Assembly: GCA_003254925.1 (NCBI GenBank)
Contig: QANZ01022461.1
Location: 47,938-111,937, forward strand
From: Chamaecrista fasciculata
Lineage: Eukaryota; Streptophyta; Magnoliopsida; Fabales; Fabaceae
Direction: 5' to 3'
Length of the DNA: 64,000 nt
The stretch's first letter is position 1, and every line of letters starts with the position of its first letter. The notes under the pieces were generated by a model. That model worked only from the letters and a program-made list of their open reading frames with translations, searched no databases and was not told the origin of the DNA. Position numbers and translations under genes: made by a program. Shown one piece after another: positions 13,391 through 25,400 of the stretch.

Positions 13391-13965
13391 TTAGGGGTGA
13401 GCAAACCAACCCACCAACTCGCAGAAAACCAACCCAACTCGCAGCTATGGGTTGGGTTGGTTCGGGTTCGCGGGTTGGTTTGGGTTCAAAATTCTCAACC
13501 CGCACACTTGCGGGTTTGGAGTTTTTCAACCCAACCCAACTCGCGAGCCCGCATATAATTTTTTTTTTAATTTATTTTTTATAAATATTTATATATTTTT
13601 ATATAAATTTTGTATGTTGTCTTATGTATTTATACTATTAGTTCTTTATAAATAAGATATTTTGATTTTAAAATTTACATAATTATATGTATTACATTTA
13701 CATATTTTATAGAATATATTTTAATTGATTTATATTTATATATATAAAATCTATGTTTTTTAACATTTTTTATGTGTAAGTTTTTTTATTCACTACCCAC
13801 AAATTTATAATAATATTTTTTTTAATGAAAATTATAAAAAAAAATTACAAATTCAACTCGCGGGTTCAACTCAACCCAACCCGCAACTCTGTGGGTTGGG
13901 TTGGTTCGGGTTGAGTTTTAAAAATCATAAAACCCAACCCAACCTGCAGATTGATGTGCGGGTTC
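13391..13965. repeat. hAT-like GGGTT-rich repeat, right end not found
   Basis: It begins 'taggggtgagcaaaccaac', a terminus typical of a common plant non-autonomous hAT group. Mirrored clusters of 'aacccaaccc' and 'gggttgggtt' follow at both ends (13400-13550 and 13860-13960), enclosing an A/T-rich core. The matching right terminus ('tttgctcacccc') and an 8-bp target duplication were not found, so the piece is truncated or rearranged inside the surrounding Mutator-like element. Confidence 0.5.
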
Positions 13966-14183
13966 GGCTGAGATTTTCCCTCCAGAGTAAGGAGATATTG
14001 TGCTGTAATTGGAATCCATTAAAGAGTAAAGTTAATAGCAAACTGTACTCCAAAGCTACTATCTGTCTAATATTGATCAGTGGCCACGCATTTCATTGGA
14101 CTGCTTTTACTTTCGTGCTTAAAAACAACCAAGAAAACTGAATCGTTGCTTTCAATTTGTTCCCTATGTGCCTCTTCATCGAT

Positions 14184-14579
14184 TCAGCCCTCAACTCCAG
14201 TGGCAATTAACTTTTCGGTGATTTCCGCTGCTTCTCTTCCGATTTGTGCTCTGAATTCTTCTCGTTTCTTCTTCTTCGATCTTAAAAAGCTCTCCATTTG
14301 TTTCTCCATACTTCGATTTCGCCATTGCTTCTCTAGTTCATCAAATATTAGCATTTGCAAATGGTTAAGAGAGAGAGAGAGAGGAGTTGTCTTGCCGGAA
14401 TCGTTGCCGCCTCTTCTTCTGTCGCCGCGGCCGTTCTTCGTCGCAAAACCAGCCTCCTCGTCGTCCTCCGTCGAAGACGACGCCGACGGACAACTCCAAT
14501 CGTCGTTGGCGTCCGATTCAGCGGCGATTTTCATAGACGATTGAGGCATCAAGCAATTTCCCATCGTCAGATCTGGCAA
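14184..14579 (-). pseudogene. Probable captured host-gene fragment inside the Pack-MULE
   Basis: A 131-codon frame on the minus strand lies in sequence that is much richer in G+C than its surroundings. The preceding sequence (about 14580-14640) resembles a plant 5' leader with 'aaaccctaacaca'. The translated text has an N terminus 'MGNCLMPQSS' (from the second ATG), an acidic Ser/Asp/Glu stretch ('STEDDEEAGF'), a basic Gly/Arg stretch, and a charged helical end ('EKQMESFLRSKKKKREEFR'). There is no further exon and no recognised complete domain. I do not recognise the parental gene. Two overlapping plus-strand frames are its shadows. It could also be chance coding in a GC-rich insert. Confidence 0.45.
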
Positions 14580-15493
14580 TGTGTTAGGGTTTTGGTGGGT
14601 TTTTGCGAGCAGAAAGCTGAGCGAGCTAGAAAGATGGAAAGAGAGAGAGAACTAAAAGGTCTTTATTGCAAAATTCCCCCAAGTTATTTTTTCTTTTTTA
14701 CATTTTGGTTTTATTATAGAAAAAAAAAATCCTTGATGCAACAAAATTTAAAATTTTAGGATTTAAAAATCAATTTTGTCTTTTTTTTTAACGGACTAAT
14801 GGATGGAAACTGTTAGAGGGACTAACTTTGTCAAGTTTTGCATAATTGAGGGACCAACATGGAACGAAAAATAACTGGGAGACCAATTTGGAACAATGAG
14901 TATAACTGGAGGACCAAAATAGGACTTTGGCCAAGAAAAAATAACTAGGGAGTTTTAGTTTATTTCACACAATTTTTTTTCCCTCTCATCTCTCTCTAGA
15001 GAGAGAGAAAAAAAAATTGTTTTTTTGTGTGAAATTAACTAAAATCCCCCAGTTATTTCTTCTTTCTTACATTTTGGTTTTATTATAGAGAGAAAGGTCC
15101 TTAGTGCAAAAAAATTTAAACTTTTAGGCGTTAAAATTCAATTTTGTCTTTTTTTTATTAATGGAAAAATGGATGGAAAACGTTTGAGAGACCAATAGTG
15201 TCAAATTTTGAAAAACTGAGGGACCAATTTGGAACACTAAGCATAACTGAAGGACCAATATAGAATGAACAATAACTGAGGGACCAATTTGGAACACTAA
15301 GCATAACTAAAGGACCAATATGGAACAAAAAATAACTGAGGGACCAATTTGGAACATTGAGCATAAATGAGGGACCAAAATAGGACTTTGACCAATAAAA
15401 AAAGGAAAAATATTTATTTAGTCTAAAAAATATCGAATAAATTTGAAATTAGTTGTAAATGTTTTATTAGTTTTAGATTGATTATATATATTT

Positions 15494-15813
15494 AGCTAAA
15501 GTGCAAATTTGATTCCATAGTTTTGCTCAATTCTCAATTTGGTCTTATATATCTTTTTGTTACAGTTTTTGTCCCATATCTTTAGGTTAGGTTCCAATTT
15601 GGTCCCATATATTTTTTTGTTGTAGATTTGGCCCCATATCTTTGGGTCAATTGTAGAATTGGTCATATATCTTTAGGCCAGGTGCAAAAGTGGTCTCATA
15701 TATTCGTAAAAGGATCAATCGTTATATGGGAGCAATCTGCAACCTAAACTAAAGATATGAGACCAAATTGAAAACTTAACAAAAAAGTATGTGACTAAAT
15801 TTACACTTTCACC
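15494..15813. mobile_element. Small fold-back element with 9-bp duplication
   Basis: 'tatatattt' occurs at both borders (15485-15493 and 15814-15822). The ends 'agctaaagtgcaaattt' and the reverse complement of 'aaatttacactttcacc' match at most positions. The interior is repeated phrases such as 'ttggtcccatatat' on one side and 'atgggagcaa' and 'gagaccaaatt' on the other. There is no coding capacity. Because the flanking duplication is pure A/T, it could partly be chance, but the terminal match supports it. Confidence 0.6.
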
Positions 15814-16238
15814 TATATATTTTTATGGTTTTGCACTTTTAATTTTAAATTATTAAATTTAATCATATTTTTCTTGTTTTAAATTTTTTTATTCAGTTGA
15901 AAAATATAAATTTAATTTTTAATAAACTTAAAATTTGAGATAATATTATGGCAGTCACTAATTATTATATGTAATTTTAAAAATCAAAGGGCATTTTCGT
16001 CATTTAGAAGATATTAGAATGGGTTTTTCCGTCAGTAGAGACGTCCAAATTCCAAAAATTCGTGCAACACTTGCCTATTTCGTTTCATCTCCAAACACAG
16101 CCAAACAATTCAAGCTCACAAAACTCGGAGGCAGAGTCCCGTAAGCCGTATGTAGAAGAAACAATAAACAACGGCGAATTCTTAGACTGCTCCAATTCTT
16201 CATTTAGGTCAGCCTTTTAAGGTTGTCCCTTGCTCCTA

Positions 16239-16412
16239 ATGTTTCAAGCCAGATAGCTTCCTACTCCGCCAGGTTCTGAATGTCTCTACTCTTCGTATTC
16301 TTCTGAATTATTGAGGGACTGAGAAGAACAGCTTCTTAGTCCCTGTTATATGACTCACCTACAATTTTAGTTGATATTTATGAGGGACGATGCTGAGTGT
16401 GAAAAATCATAG
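16239..16412 (+). promoter_or_regulatory. Four short upstream ORFs before TIC236
   Basis: If the leader is unspliced, four ATGs precede the TIC236 start. The frames are 16239-16256 (5 codons plus stop), 16280-16306 (8), 16350-16370 (6), and 16380-16412 (10), and the last overlaps the main ATG at 16390 in another frame. Such an arrangement would be expected to lower translation of the main frame, but whether all four lie in the mature leader is unknown. Confidence 0.4.
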
Positions 16413-19400
16413 CACATTTCTTGGTGTTAAGCTTCATGGTTCTTTGGAAGGTAGCAACAGTAATAGGAGCTTTTTCCATTTGGAGACAGGGCAGTTGCGA
16501 AAAGGACGTGGTCGTAGGTGCGGTATATCTGCTAAACAAAGTAATCCCATCAACCCGGAATTTAGGTTTTCGCATTTTTGTGGAGTAAATGTGAAGTTTT
16601 TGAGGAGAAACCTTGTTTTGAGAAGTGAATCGAAGTTGAAATGCATCAATGAGCGTTTTTCTCGAAGCAAGGCTCTCTTGGGTTATTTGACCCCTGTATG
16701 GAAAGAGGGGCTTCTTCTGATAAGGGCCTCTATTTATACAGCCGTTATATCTGGAATATGTCTACTGGTGTGGTTTGGGCAGAATAAAGCAAAGGGTTTC
16801 ATTGAATCAAAGTTATTGCCTTCGGTTTGTTCAGCAATCAGTGAATACATTCAGCGTGACCTTGAGTTTGGCAAGGTTCGAAGTATATCACCATTAAGCA
16901 TTACATTGGAGTCTTGTTCATTTGGGCCTCATAAAGAAGAATTTTCATGCGGGGAGGCTCCCACTGTCAAACTTCGTCTTCGTCCTTTTGCAAGTCTGAG
17001 GAGGGGGAAGTGGGTTATTGACGCTGTTCTGTCAAACCCAAGTGTCTTGGTAGCACAAAAGAAGGACTTCACTTGGTTAGGATTACCACAATCTGAAGGT
17101 GTCACACAAAGGCACTTATCAAATGAGGAAGGTATTGATCATCGGACAAAAACCAGGAGGCTTGCACGAGAGGAAGCAGGTTCTCGCTGGGCAAGAGAAA
17201 GAGATGATGCAGCTATGGAAGCTGCAGAACTGGGCTACTTTGTTTCTGAGCGTAGTGTTCTATCTGAAGATGATGGTTTAAAAGAGATTGCAACTCCTTC
17301 AACAGAGCCACTGAGCACTAAATCATTTTTCTGCATGAATGAGGAGAAGTATGATCATCATTGCATGGACACAGGTGTTGAGTATGATACGAAACATGCA
17401 AATTTGGAAAAATCATTTGGGGTGAAATTACCTGGTTCAGGGCTTAGATTTTGGTCTAAAGTAATGAAAAGAGGTAGGGCACCCAAATTTAAGAGGAAGG
17501 CTAATGGAGGTGACATTTGTGCGTCTGGTATTACCATCAAAAGAAGAATTTTTGAGCGTAGTGCATTAGCAGCTCGTGCATACTTCTGTGGTCCAAATGG
17601 GAAGTTTGGGGAGGCTTTGTCACCTTCAGCATGTTTTCATTTTATGAACCATAATGAGCTTTTGGTGAAAAGCGAGGTCAACAAAAATGTGAAACCTGTT
17701 GCCGATGGTGATAGCCACAATGCAACACAAGCCAGAGATCGGGGAATCTGGTCTTCCACTGCACATGAAAATATTAGTGGTCATTCAGATTATGTCGATC
17801 TTGACCATGACTTGACTTTAAAGACAAAAGACATTAAATATGACAATTTGCCATCTAGTGGGGATGTCACAGAACCTGTTAATGTGAATAGCTGTGCAGA
17901 GGAAAATGAGGAGTTGGGAGGTGACGTTGAAGGCAAACAAATTGATGATAATTCGCCTGTGTTTCGGAGAGGTTTGTCATCTGAAAATTCAGTTTTCGTG
18001 AAGCCTACACCTAGTTTGGCAACATATCTTCAAGTTCCAATTAAGCCCATGATACTGAAATTTGGCTTGACCTCACTTTTTAGAAATATTGAGGAGTCAC
18101 TCACTCACTTTCTTTCTGGTCCTGTTCAAAATTTGAAGTCCATTGTGGGTCTGAAAGTCGAAGATATCGTCGCAGAGCATGTTGATGATATAGATGTTCA
18201 GCAGCCTGAAGGCATTACTAATACGCTTCCAGTTACATTGGATTCTGTTCATTTCAGAGGAGCAACCATTATGCTGCTTGCATACGGTGACAGAGAAGTT
18301 AGGTGAGCCAATCTTCCCATATAATAATACTTCACCATTCTGAGGATCATGGGATGAACATGCATTTCAACTAGCTTAGGATCTTGATATGACTTGAAAA
18401 ACTCAGATTTGGTTAGATCCATTTTTCTTTTAAGGTGTGACAATAAATTATGTTGACATGTTTAGTGAGCCATTCTTAGCATGTACAGCGAATTCAGTCA
18501 ATATATGCATGCGATAAAAGAAGAAATTTAATTAGAATGGAGGAAGAAATATAAATAAAAAGAAGGGATGAGATATCTACCTTGCAGAAAGCTACAACAA
18601 AATGCCCTAAAATTTGAAAGTAAGAGTCTCGTACTGTGCTGCATTTGTAGCGTATACTCTGAATCCTTGATACAGCCAATTCTGTGACTGTTAAATTTTG
18701 TTGTGTCAAGGCTTGCATTGGAGCAAACTAATTTTAATTCTTGTAATTTTATTTTATAAGTATAATTTGATCTTGTCAGATTTTTTGTGGAAACATGGTT
18801 TTCTGTGTAGAACATAGTGGATTATAGAGTATATGCTCAGGGTGGGACTTGGAGTTATTGAACAGAAAAAATGCTTTCATATTGAAAAGGAAAGTTTTCT
18901 AATAATAAGTGCTGGTCTGCATCAAGTCAATTTTTTTTAATGCTCTGTTGTCAGGGAGATGGAGAATGTCAATGGGCATGTGAAGTTCCAGAACCACTAT
19001 AGCCGTGTACACGTACAGTTGAGTGGAAATTGTAAGACTTGGAGATCAGATATGATGTCTGAAGATGGTGGTTGGTTGTCTGCCAATGTATTTGTTGACA
19101 TTATTGAGCCAAAATGGCACGCTAATTTAAAAATTGACAATCTCTTTGTACCGGTAAGGTACATAGTAATTTGAAAGTCCAACTGTTTCTGTGCTTTGCC
19201 ATTACAGTTATGGATTGCTTATTTTTGCGTCTGGCTTGCGTTTTGTGCAGCTATTTGAAAGGATCCTAGAAATTCCAATCACATGGTCTAAAGGGAGGGC
19301 CAGTGGTGAGGTGCTTTTCTAACATTTAATTGCTCTCTCCTTTTATATTTACAATTTTGGTAAGATTCGCTTAAGTTGGAACTGTGAAAAGACTCTGTGG

Positions 19401-22400
19401 AATCCAGTTAAAAGATATATTTCTGCCATATCTAATCACACACGCAGCGTGTATATGTTTACCCAGATAAACATCTTACATACATAGACTAATGGACATA
19501 ATTATGTATATACTTGAGGCTGGTTCACTATCAGAGGTCATATAAACCTAAATCTGTCTCCTGTCTTGCAGTGAATTTGAATTTTCTGTATTATAATGTG
19601 TTAGCATTTATTATGTCAAATTTTTGTGGATGTTATTTCCAGCATGCTTTGGTAACATATGGAGTTAAAATTGTAATTTTGGTTTAGAATTTATATGTGA
19701 TGATTACATAGTAGATAACTAGGTACTTGGCTTAAAGCAATTTCACTGGAAGTCAAATACTATATTTTGTTTGGCTTAAGTTGTGTGTAGCTTTCGAAAT
19801 CTCTTGTTACATCAAAATCTTTAGACTGCTGTGATTATTTTGGCATTTTGTTGGTTTTCTTGAAACATTTTCACCTATTTATCATATTATATCTCTTCTT
19901 AGGTTCACTTGTGCATGTCAAGGGGTGAGACTTTTCCAAATCTTCATGGACAGCTAGATGTGACGGGTTTGGACTTCCATTTGTTGGATGCTCCATCGTG
20001 CTTTTCTGTATGTCCTACTTTCATCTCAATTAGAATGCCTTATACTATCGTTTCGTTTGTTAAGTATTGGGTATTATGTATTTTGCAAATTGTTATAACA
20101 CAAAACTATGGCTGTGTTTTTCTTAAAAGAAATAGGATAACCACTTAATACATTTTATATTGCCCAGTGTTGTTATAGTACTAAGTATAAGTAGAGGCTG
20201 ACAGTTTGTGTACCCACAAAAATTGAGCCTCTCAATAATATACATTTTGTTTGGCGTTTCTTCCTTTTCCCCATAAATTTTGCTCTCCTTATTTTCTCAA
20301 CAAAGTCCAAAGGGCTTTCGTGTGAGAAACTGTAGAGTTTAGGAACCCTTAGGACACAAAGAAACCCAAAAACGCAGGTTTCTTGGACTGGGCAGCAAGA
20401 GCACAAAAACAGAGAATTTAGGGAAGATAGGTGAGAGAGAAAGAAGAGAGAAGAGAGGAGAGAAAGTGAGGGGAATAATTCAGGCACTTTTATTCCACCT
20501 TGAAACTGAATGATACAATATGTGTGTATGCCTAGAGGGCATAATGCAAGGTATTTATAACTCATACCTTTGCAACAACTTCAACTAACTAACTAACTAA
20601 CAGAAAATTACATAAGCTATATTAAATGTAACAAAACAGAACTAACTACCTAACAGAATTTCCACAAAACTGAAACTGTAACAGAATTGGTACCAAATTA
20701 TAACAATCTCCACCTTGGGACCAATTCTATGAAAATATTCTAAGTAATACAGTCAGAAACATCAACTAAGCCTATACATAATACAAGCTTAGAAGTAGGT
20801 AGTGGTTTAGTCAACATTATTAATCTCTTGAGCAGCAAGTAAAGCATAGGCTGTGATGCCTTGCTCATCCATGAACCTCACAGGTTTACTAACTTCTCTT
20901 CTAACTCTGTCTCTAGCAACTGAGTACCCCTCTGCTGCTGCTCTTTCTTCTTGATTTGGGGCTGGTTCAGTAGCAATAGGTTGTGTAGAGGTGCTTTGGA
21001 TATCAGGGGTTGAATTAGAGCTTTTAGGACTAACTCTAATCTCAAATTTTACAGAGTCATCTACTGGTTGTTCTGAATCTGCACTAGGAACAGTAGAGGC
21101 AGTATTTTGTGCAGAATATAAAAACTCAGATTCATGAAAAATTACATTTCTACTGAATATTATTTTCTTAGTGTCTAAGCACCATAATTTGTATCCCTTA
21201 GATTCAGAGGCATACCCCAAAAACATACATTTAGATGATCTAGGAGATAACTTTCCATCATTTATGTGTGCATATACTGTAGAACCAAAAACTCTTAGAT
21301 TAGAGTAGTCAATTGACTTACTAGACCAGATTTCTTCAGGAATTTTGAAATCAAGGGCTGAATGGGGTGATCTATTGATGAGATAACAAGCTGTAGATGC
21401 AGCTTCAGCCCAAAACTCTTTTTTCTTCCACAACCCAGCACTTGAGAGCATACATCTGGTCTTTTCCAAAATGGTTCTATTAAGCCTCTCAGCCACACCA
21501 TTTTGCTGGGGTGTTCCAGGCAGTGTTCTATGTCTGCCAATACAATTTTCACTACAAAATTTGTCAAATTCTGAATTACAGAATTCCAGCCCATTATCTG
21601 TTCTGAGCCATTTAATTTTCTGTCCAGTTTGATTCTCCACTAAGGCTTTGAAGTCCTTAAACTTGGACAATGCCTCATTTTTGTGCTTTAGGAAATAGAC
21701 CCAAACCTTTCTAGAGAAATCATCAATGATAGTCATCATATATCTCTTGCCTCCAAGAGATGGAACTCTAGATGGTCCCCACAAATCAGAATGTAGATAA
21801 GAGAGAATGCCTTTAGTAGTGTGCTGCCCCTTTGAGAAGCTCACCTTTCTATGCTTCCCAAGTATACAATGCTCACAAAAATCCAGTTTGCTAAGGTTTT
21901 AATCACCAAATAAGCCTTTTTTGCTCAAAATCAGCATCCCCTTCTCACTCATGTGGCCCAATCTTTTGTGCCACAACATTGTTTGGTCCTTGTCAGCTGC
22001 TGAAAAAGCTTGTCCAAGAGACCCCTTGTCTGTAACAGTGGAGGCCATAAGAAAGTAGAGATTTCCTCTTCTCTTTCCCTTCATGAGAATGAGAGAGTCT
22101 TTTATAATCTTGATTTCTCCACCTTCAGCTGTGTACTTACAGCCCGATGCCTCCAATGTTCCAAGAGAAATTAAGCTCCTTTTCAAATCAGGAACATGAC
22201 GAACATTGGTGAGAGTTCTTACAACTCCATCATGACTTCTTATTTGCACAGATCCCTTGCCTTTCACACAGCAAGCTTCATCATTGCCCAACATTATAAC
22301 TCCAGAATGCACTGGTTCATAGGTAGAAAACCAGTCCCTATTTGGGCACATGTGATAGGTGCAACCTAAGTCTAGAATCCACTCCTTTAAATCAAATTCA

Positions 22401-25400
22401 GTTGCTGCCACAGCCATCAAAACATCACCATCAGAATCTGTCTCTGCCACATTAGCTTCTGTAGGTTTGAATTTTTGTTCTTCTCTTCCTTCTCCTTCTT
22501 ATTCTTGAGCTTGTAGCATTCCGACACATCGTGACCACTCTTCTTGCAATATTTGCAAGATTTGGTATTGTTTTTGCCTTTAGACTCAGATCTTGATTGC
22601 TTGTTGTCATTTTTTTCTTGGGGTTTCCCATGTGAGAATAAAGCATCTCCTTTCTTTTCATGTGGAGCATCCAAATCAAACCTTTCTTTGGACTGCAAGT
22701 TTGATTTTACATCTTGAAAAGAAAGTGAATCAAAATTAGCACTATACAACATAATTTCTTGAAAATGTCTATAAGAGGGAGGAAGAGATACAACCAATAG
22801 GACAGCTTTGTCCTCATGTTCTATTTTGACATCTAGATTTTCCAAATCAATTACTAGAGAATTGAATTCATCTAGATGATTTCTTATTGATGTAGATTCA
22901 GCCATTTTGAGTGAGAAAAGCCTTCCTTTGAGTCTAAGCTTGTTAGCTAGATTCTTTGTCATGTAGAGGCTCTCCAATTTGTTCCAAATGCCGGCGTTAG
23001 TGGTCTCTCTAATCACTTNTGGTCTCTTTAATCACTTCTCGTAATACCTCTTCAGAAAGACAAAGTTGGATGGCTGCAAGTGCTCTTCTATCAATGTCAT
23101 TCCATGTTTCTTTATCCATGGAAGCTGGCTTTTTTGCTTTCCCTTCAAGGGCTCTGTACAGCCCATTAGTGCACCTTCCAAATGGAGAAGTGATGTGCCC
23201 ATCAAACTTCTTTATGTCACACCCAGTAATGGTTGACATTATTCTCCAAATCTTGCTGCCAAAAACCTGGCTCTGCTACCACTTGTAGAGTTTAGGAACC
23301 CTTAGGACACAAAAGAAACCCAAAAACGCTGGTTTCTTGGACTGGGCAGAAAGAACACAAAAAAAGAGAATTTAGGGAAGATAGGTGAGAAAGAAAGAAG
23401 AGAGAAGAGAGGAGAGAAAGTGAGGGGAATAATTCAGGCACTTTTATTCCACCTTGAAACTGAATGATACAATTTGTGTGTATGCCTAGAGGGCATAATG
23501 CAAGGTATTTATAACTCATACCTTTGCAACAACTTCAACTAACTAACTAACAGAAAATTACATAAGCTATATTAAATGTAACAAAACAGAACTAACTACC
23601 TAACAGAATTTCCACAAAACTGAAACTGTAACAGAATTGGTACCAAATTATAACAGAAACCATTCATGTGCCATTTCCTGGAATAAAATGGTCCCGACAA
23701 GCTTCTTTGACATGCGTAGCTAATGGCTGTATCATGTAGGAAAGTTGTTGAGCTCTGCTTACTCGATGTGTGTGTGTGTGTGTGTGTGTGCAAATATGTA
23801 TACATATTCTTTCATCCTTCCTTGAAGAACATGCAAATATGCAAATAAAAGTAAAGTAAAAATAAGGTGATGCTATTTTTCTTCACTGAACAGGTTTATG
23901 TTGACAAGTACATATAATGGTCTTCCTTTTTAGTGAATTTATTATTGATAGAGAAAATATATTTTAATCTTGAGCTAATTAATAATTGTCTCATGTGCTT
24001 TGTGAATACCAACCCTTTGGGTGTTCGTAGTTACTTCAGTTTAGTTGGAAGTGGAATATAACTATGTTGAGCTGGTCCTTTTTTGTGTAAAGATGAAAAT
24101 AAAAAGGGTTCGGTTGACTAGATTGTATTGTCTTTGTTGTCTTACAAGATTTACTGGGGAAGCAGTTTTCTGTCTATTGAATGTTACTTGTCTTATGCTG
24201 TGGCTCACTTCATGGATTCTGACAGGATCCTGTCCAAGTATTAGAAATATTGCCTGCTTGTGAGTGAAACTTAAAGTTCATTTTTCTGTCAAAAATTTCT
24301 TTTGATATCTGTAATGGGCTTTCTGCAGTGAATTGTTATGGCTAGAACACTGTGAATTTGGTTTTTTGGATGACATGAAACTTAGATTTTGATTTCTTGT
24401 CTTCTTTTTCCTTCCTCCCAGGTGCATGTGAGTTACACTTGGTAGTTATTTACTTTGATTAGTTGAAAGATAGCATGAGTGCATGGCAATATTGTATTTG
24501 CCCTTTACATGGATGACTTCCTTATCTTTGGCTATATATGCTATGCTTAGGAATATAGTTTGCAAATTGCAACTATATAAATATTGTGGTCATCATGGTG
24601 AACTTGAAATTTAGAACTTGTTCCTATCTAACCTACTCTGTATTGTGAATTCCTGTTCTTGTAGAACATGTCAGTAACTTTATGTTTTCGTGGTCAAAGA
24701 ATATTTTTACACAACGCAAATGGCTGGTTTGGCAGCGTTCCTCTGGAAGCATCTGGAGATTTTGGTATTCATCCTGAAGAAGGAGAATTCCATCTTATGT
24801 GTCAGGTACAGATGAAGTCAGAACTCAGAACTGATCATAAATTCTACTTTTCAAAAGAGTTGATTTAGTTTATATGCTTCTCTGATGGAGGAATTACTTG
24901 TTCAACAAGTCATCCTTTATTTCTTGCAGATGTTTAAGCTTGCATTGATTATTTTATATCTTATTCAAGTCACGGCAGATAGTGGGAATTGATTTATTTT
25001 ATCTTTAATATTTTATATGTTCAAATTTCCAGGTTCCTGGTGTTGAGGTGAACTCCTTGATGAAAACTTTTAAGATGAGACCTCTCTTATTCCCAGTATG
25101 TTTGTCTTGACTCTTGAGTTCTCTGCATTGACTTTATCAAAGTTCTGAATAAACTACGTTGTGTGCATTTTTCATGTTCTGTAATTTCTGTCTTTCACTT
25201 TTGAAATTTTAAAATAGGAATAGTTCATTTATTATCATAGACTCATTTATTTTGCTTTTTTCTTTATAAACTATAGTATTGCTAGTGAAGTTTCATGTCT
25301 AGCTATTTGTCAATAGGTTACTTCGGGTTTTTCAACAATTCTAAAGGATGTCCATGACATACTGTAAACTGAAGTGTGCATTTTTTCTACCAAAAAAAAA

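Larger units (their letters stand above)
13002..14932. mobile_element. Inner Mutator-like element carrying foreign sequence (Pack-MULE-like)
   Basis: It starts 'ggccaaagtcctattttgg' and ends with the exact reverse complement. It is flanked by a perfect 9-bp duplication 'aagaaaaaa' at 12993-13001 and 14933-14941. The terminal inverted repeats are long, about 310 bp each (13002-13315 and 14640-14932), and end internally in a GA/CT-rich tract. The 1.3-kb interior has no transposase. It holds a GGGTTGGG-rich hAT-like piece (13391-13965) and a GC-richer stretch with a long minus-strand frame (14184-14579). Long terminal repeats, a 9-bp duplication and a host-gene-like cargo together fit a Pack-MULE. 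Confidence 0.8.
12704..15393. mobile_element. Outer Mutator-like fold-back element (host of a nested insertion)
   Basis: The left terminus is 'ggccaaagtcctattttgg'. The right terminus is its reverse complement with one change near the tip ('ctttgacc'). Flanks are 'aataagaaa' (12695-12703) and 'aataaaaaa' (15394-15402), an 8/9 match, as expected for the 9-bp target duplication of Mutator-like elements. The arms consist of degenerate repeats of 'aattggtccctcagttat'. The centre is a small palindrome of 'tctctctctagagagagag' type near 14990-15010. The left arm is interrupted at 13001/14933 by a second element of the same family. Without that insert the element would be about 750 bp. There is no transposase, so it is non-autonomous. 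Confidence 0.8.
20331..23655 (-). mobile_element. Copia LTR retrotransposon lacking reverse transcriptase, in TIC236 intron 4
   Basis: Two LTRs (20331-20705 and 23284-23655) begin TG and end CA, and the element is flanked by a perfect 5-bp duplication 'gaaac' (20326-20330 and 23656-23660). On the minus strand a primer binding site 'tggtagcagagc' follows the 5' LTR (one mismatch to the initiator-Met tRNA type), and a purine-rich tract 'ccaaggtggagat' precedes the 3' LTR. Gene order is gag, protease, integrase, as in Copia, but the element ends right where reverse transcriptase and RNase H should begin, so it cannot move alone. The LTRs differ by about six substitutions and two small indels by eye, so the insertion is fairly recent. 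Confidence 0.93.

Noticed and set aside
14080-14759. Two plus-strand frames over the Pack-MULE interior
   Set aside because: They are Ser/Arg-rich shadows of the minus-strand frame and lack any leader-like context.
12719-15364. Repeats of similar length that might suggest a CRISPR-like or satellite array
   Set aside because: Units vary in length and sequence, spacers are not unique, and the units are mirrored at the other end of the same elements, so they are transposon arms in a eukaryotic genome.
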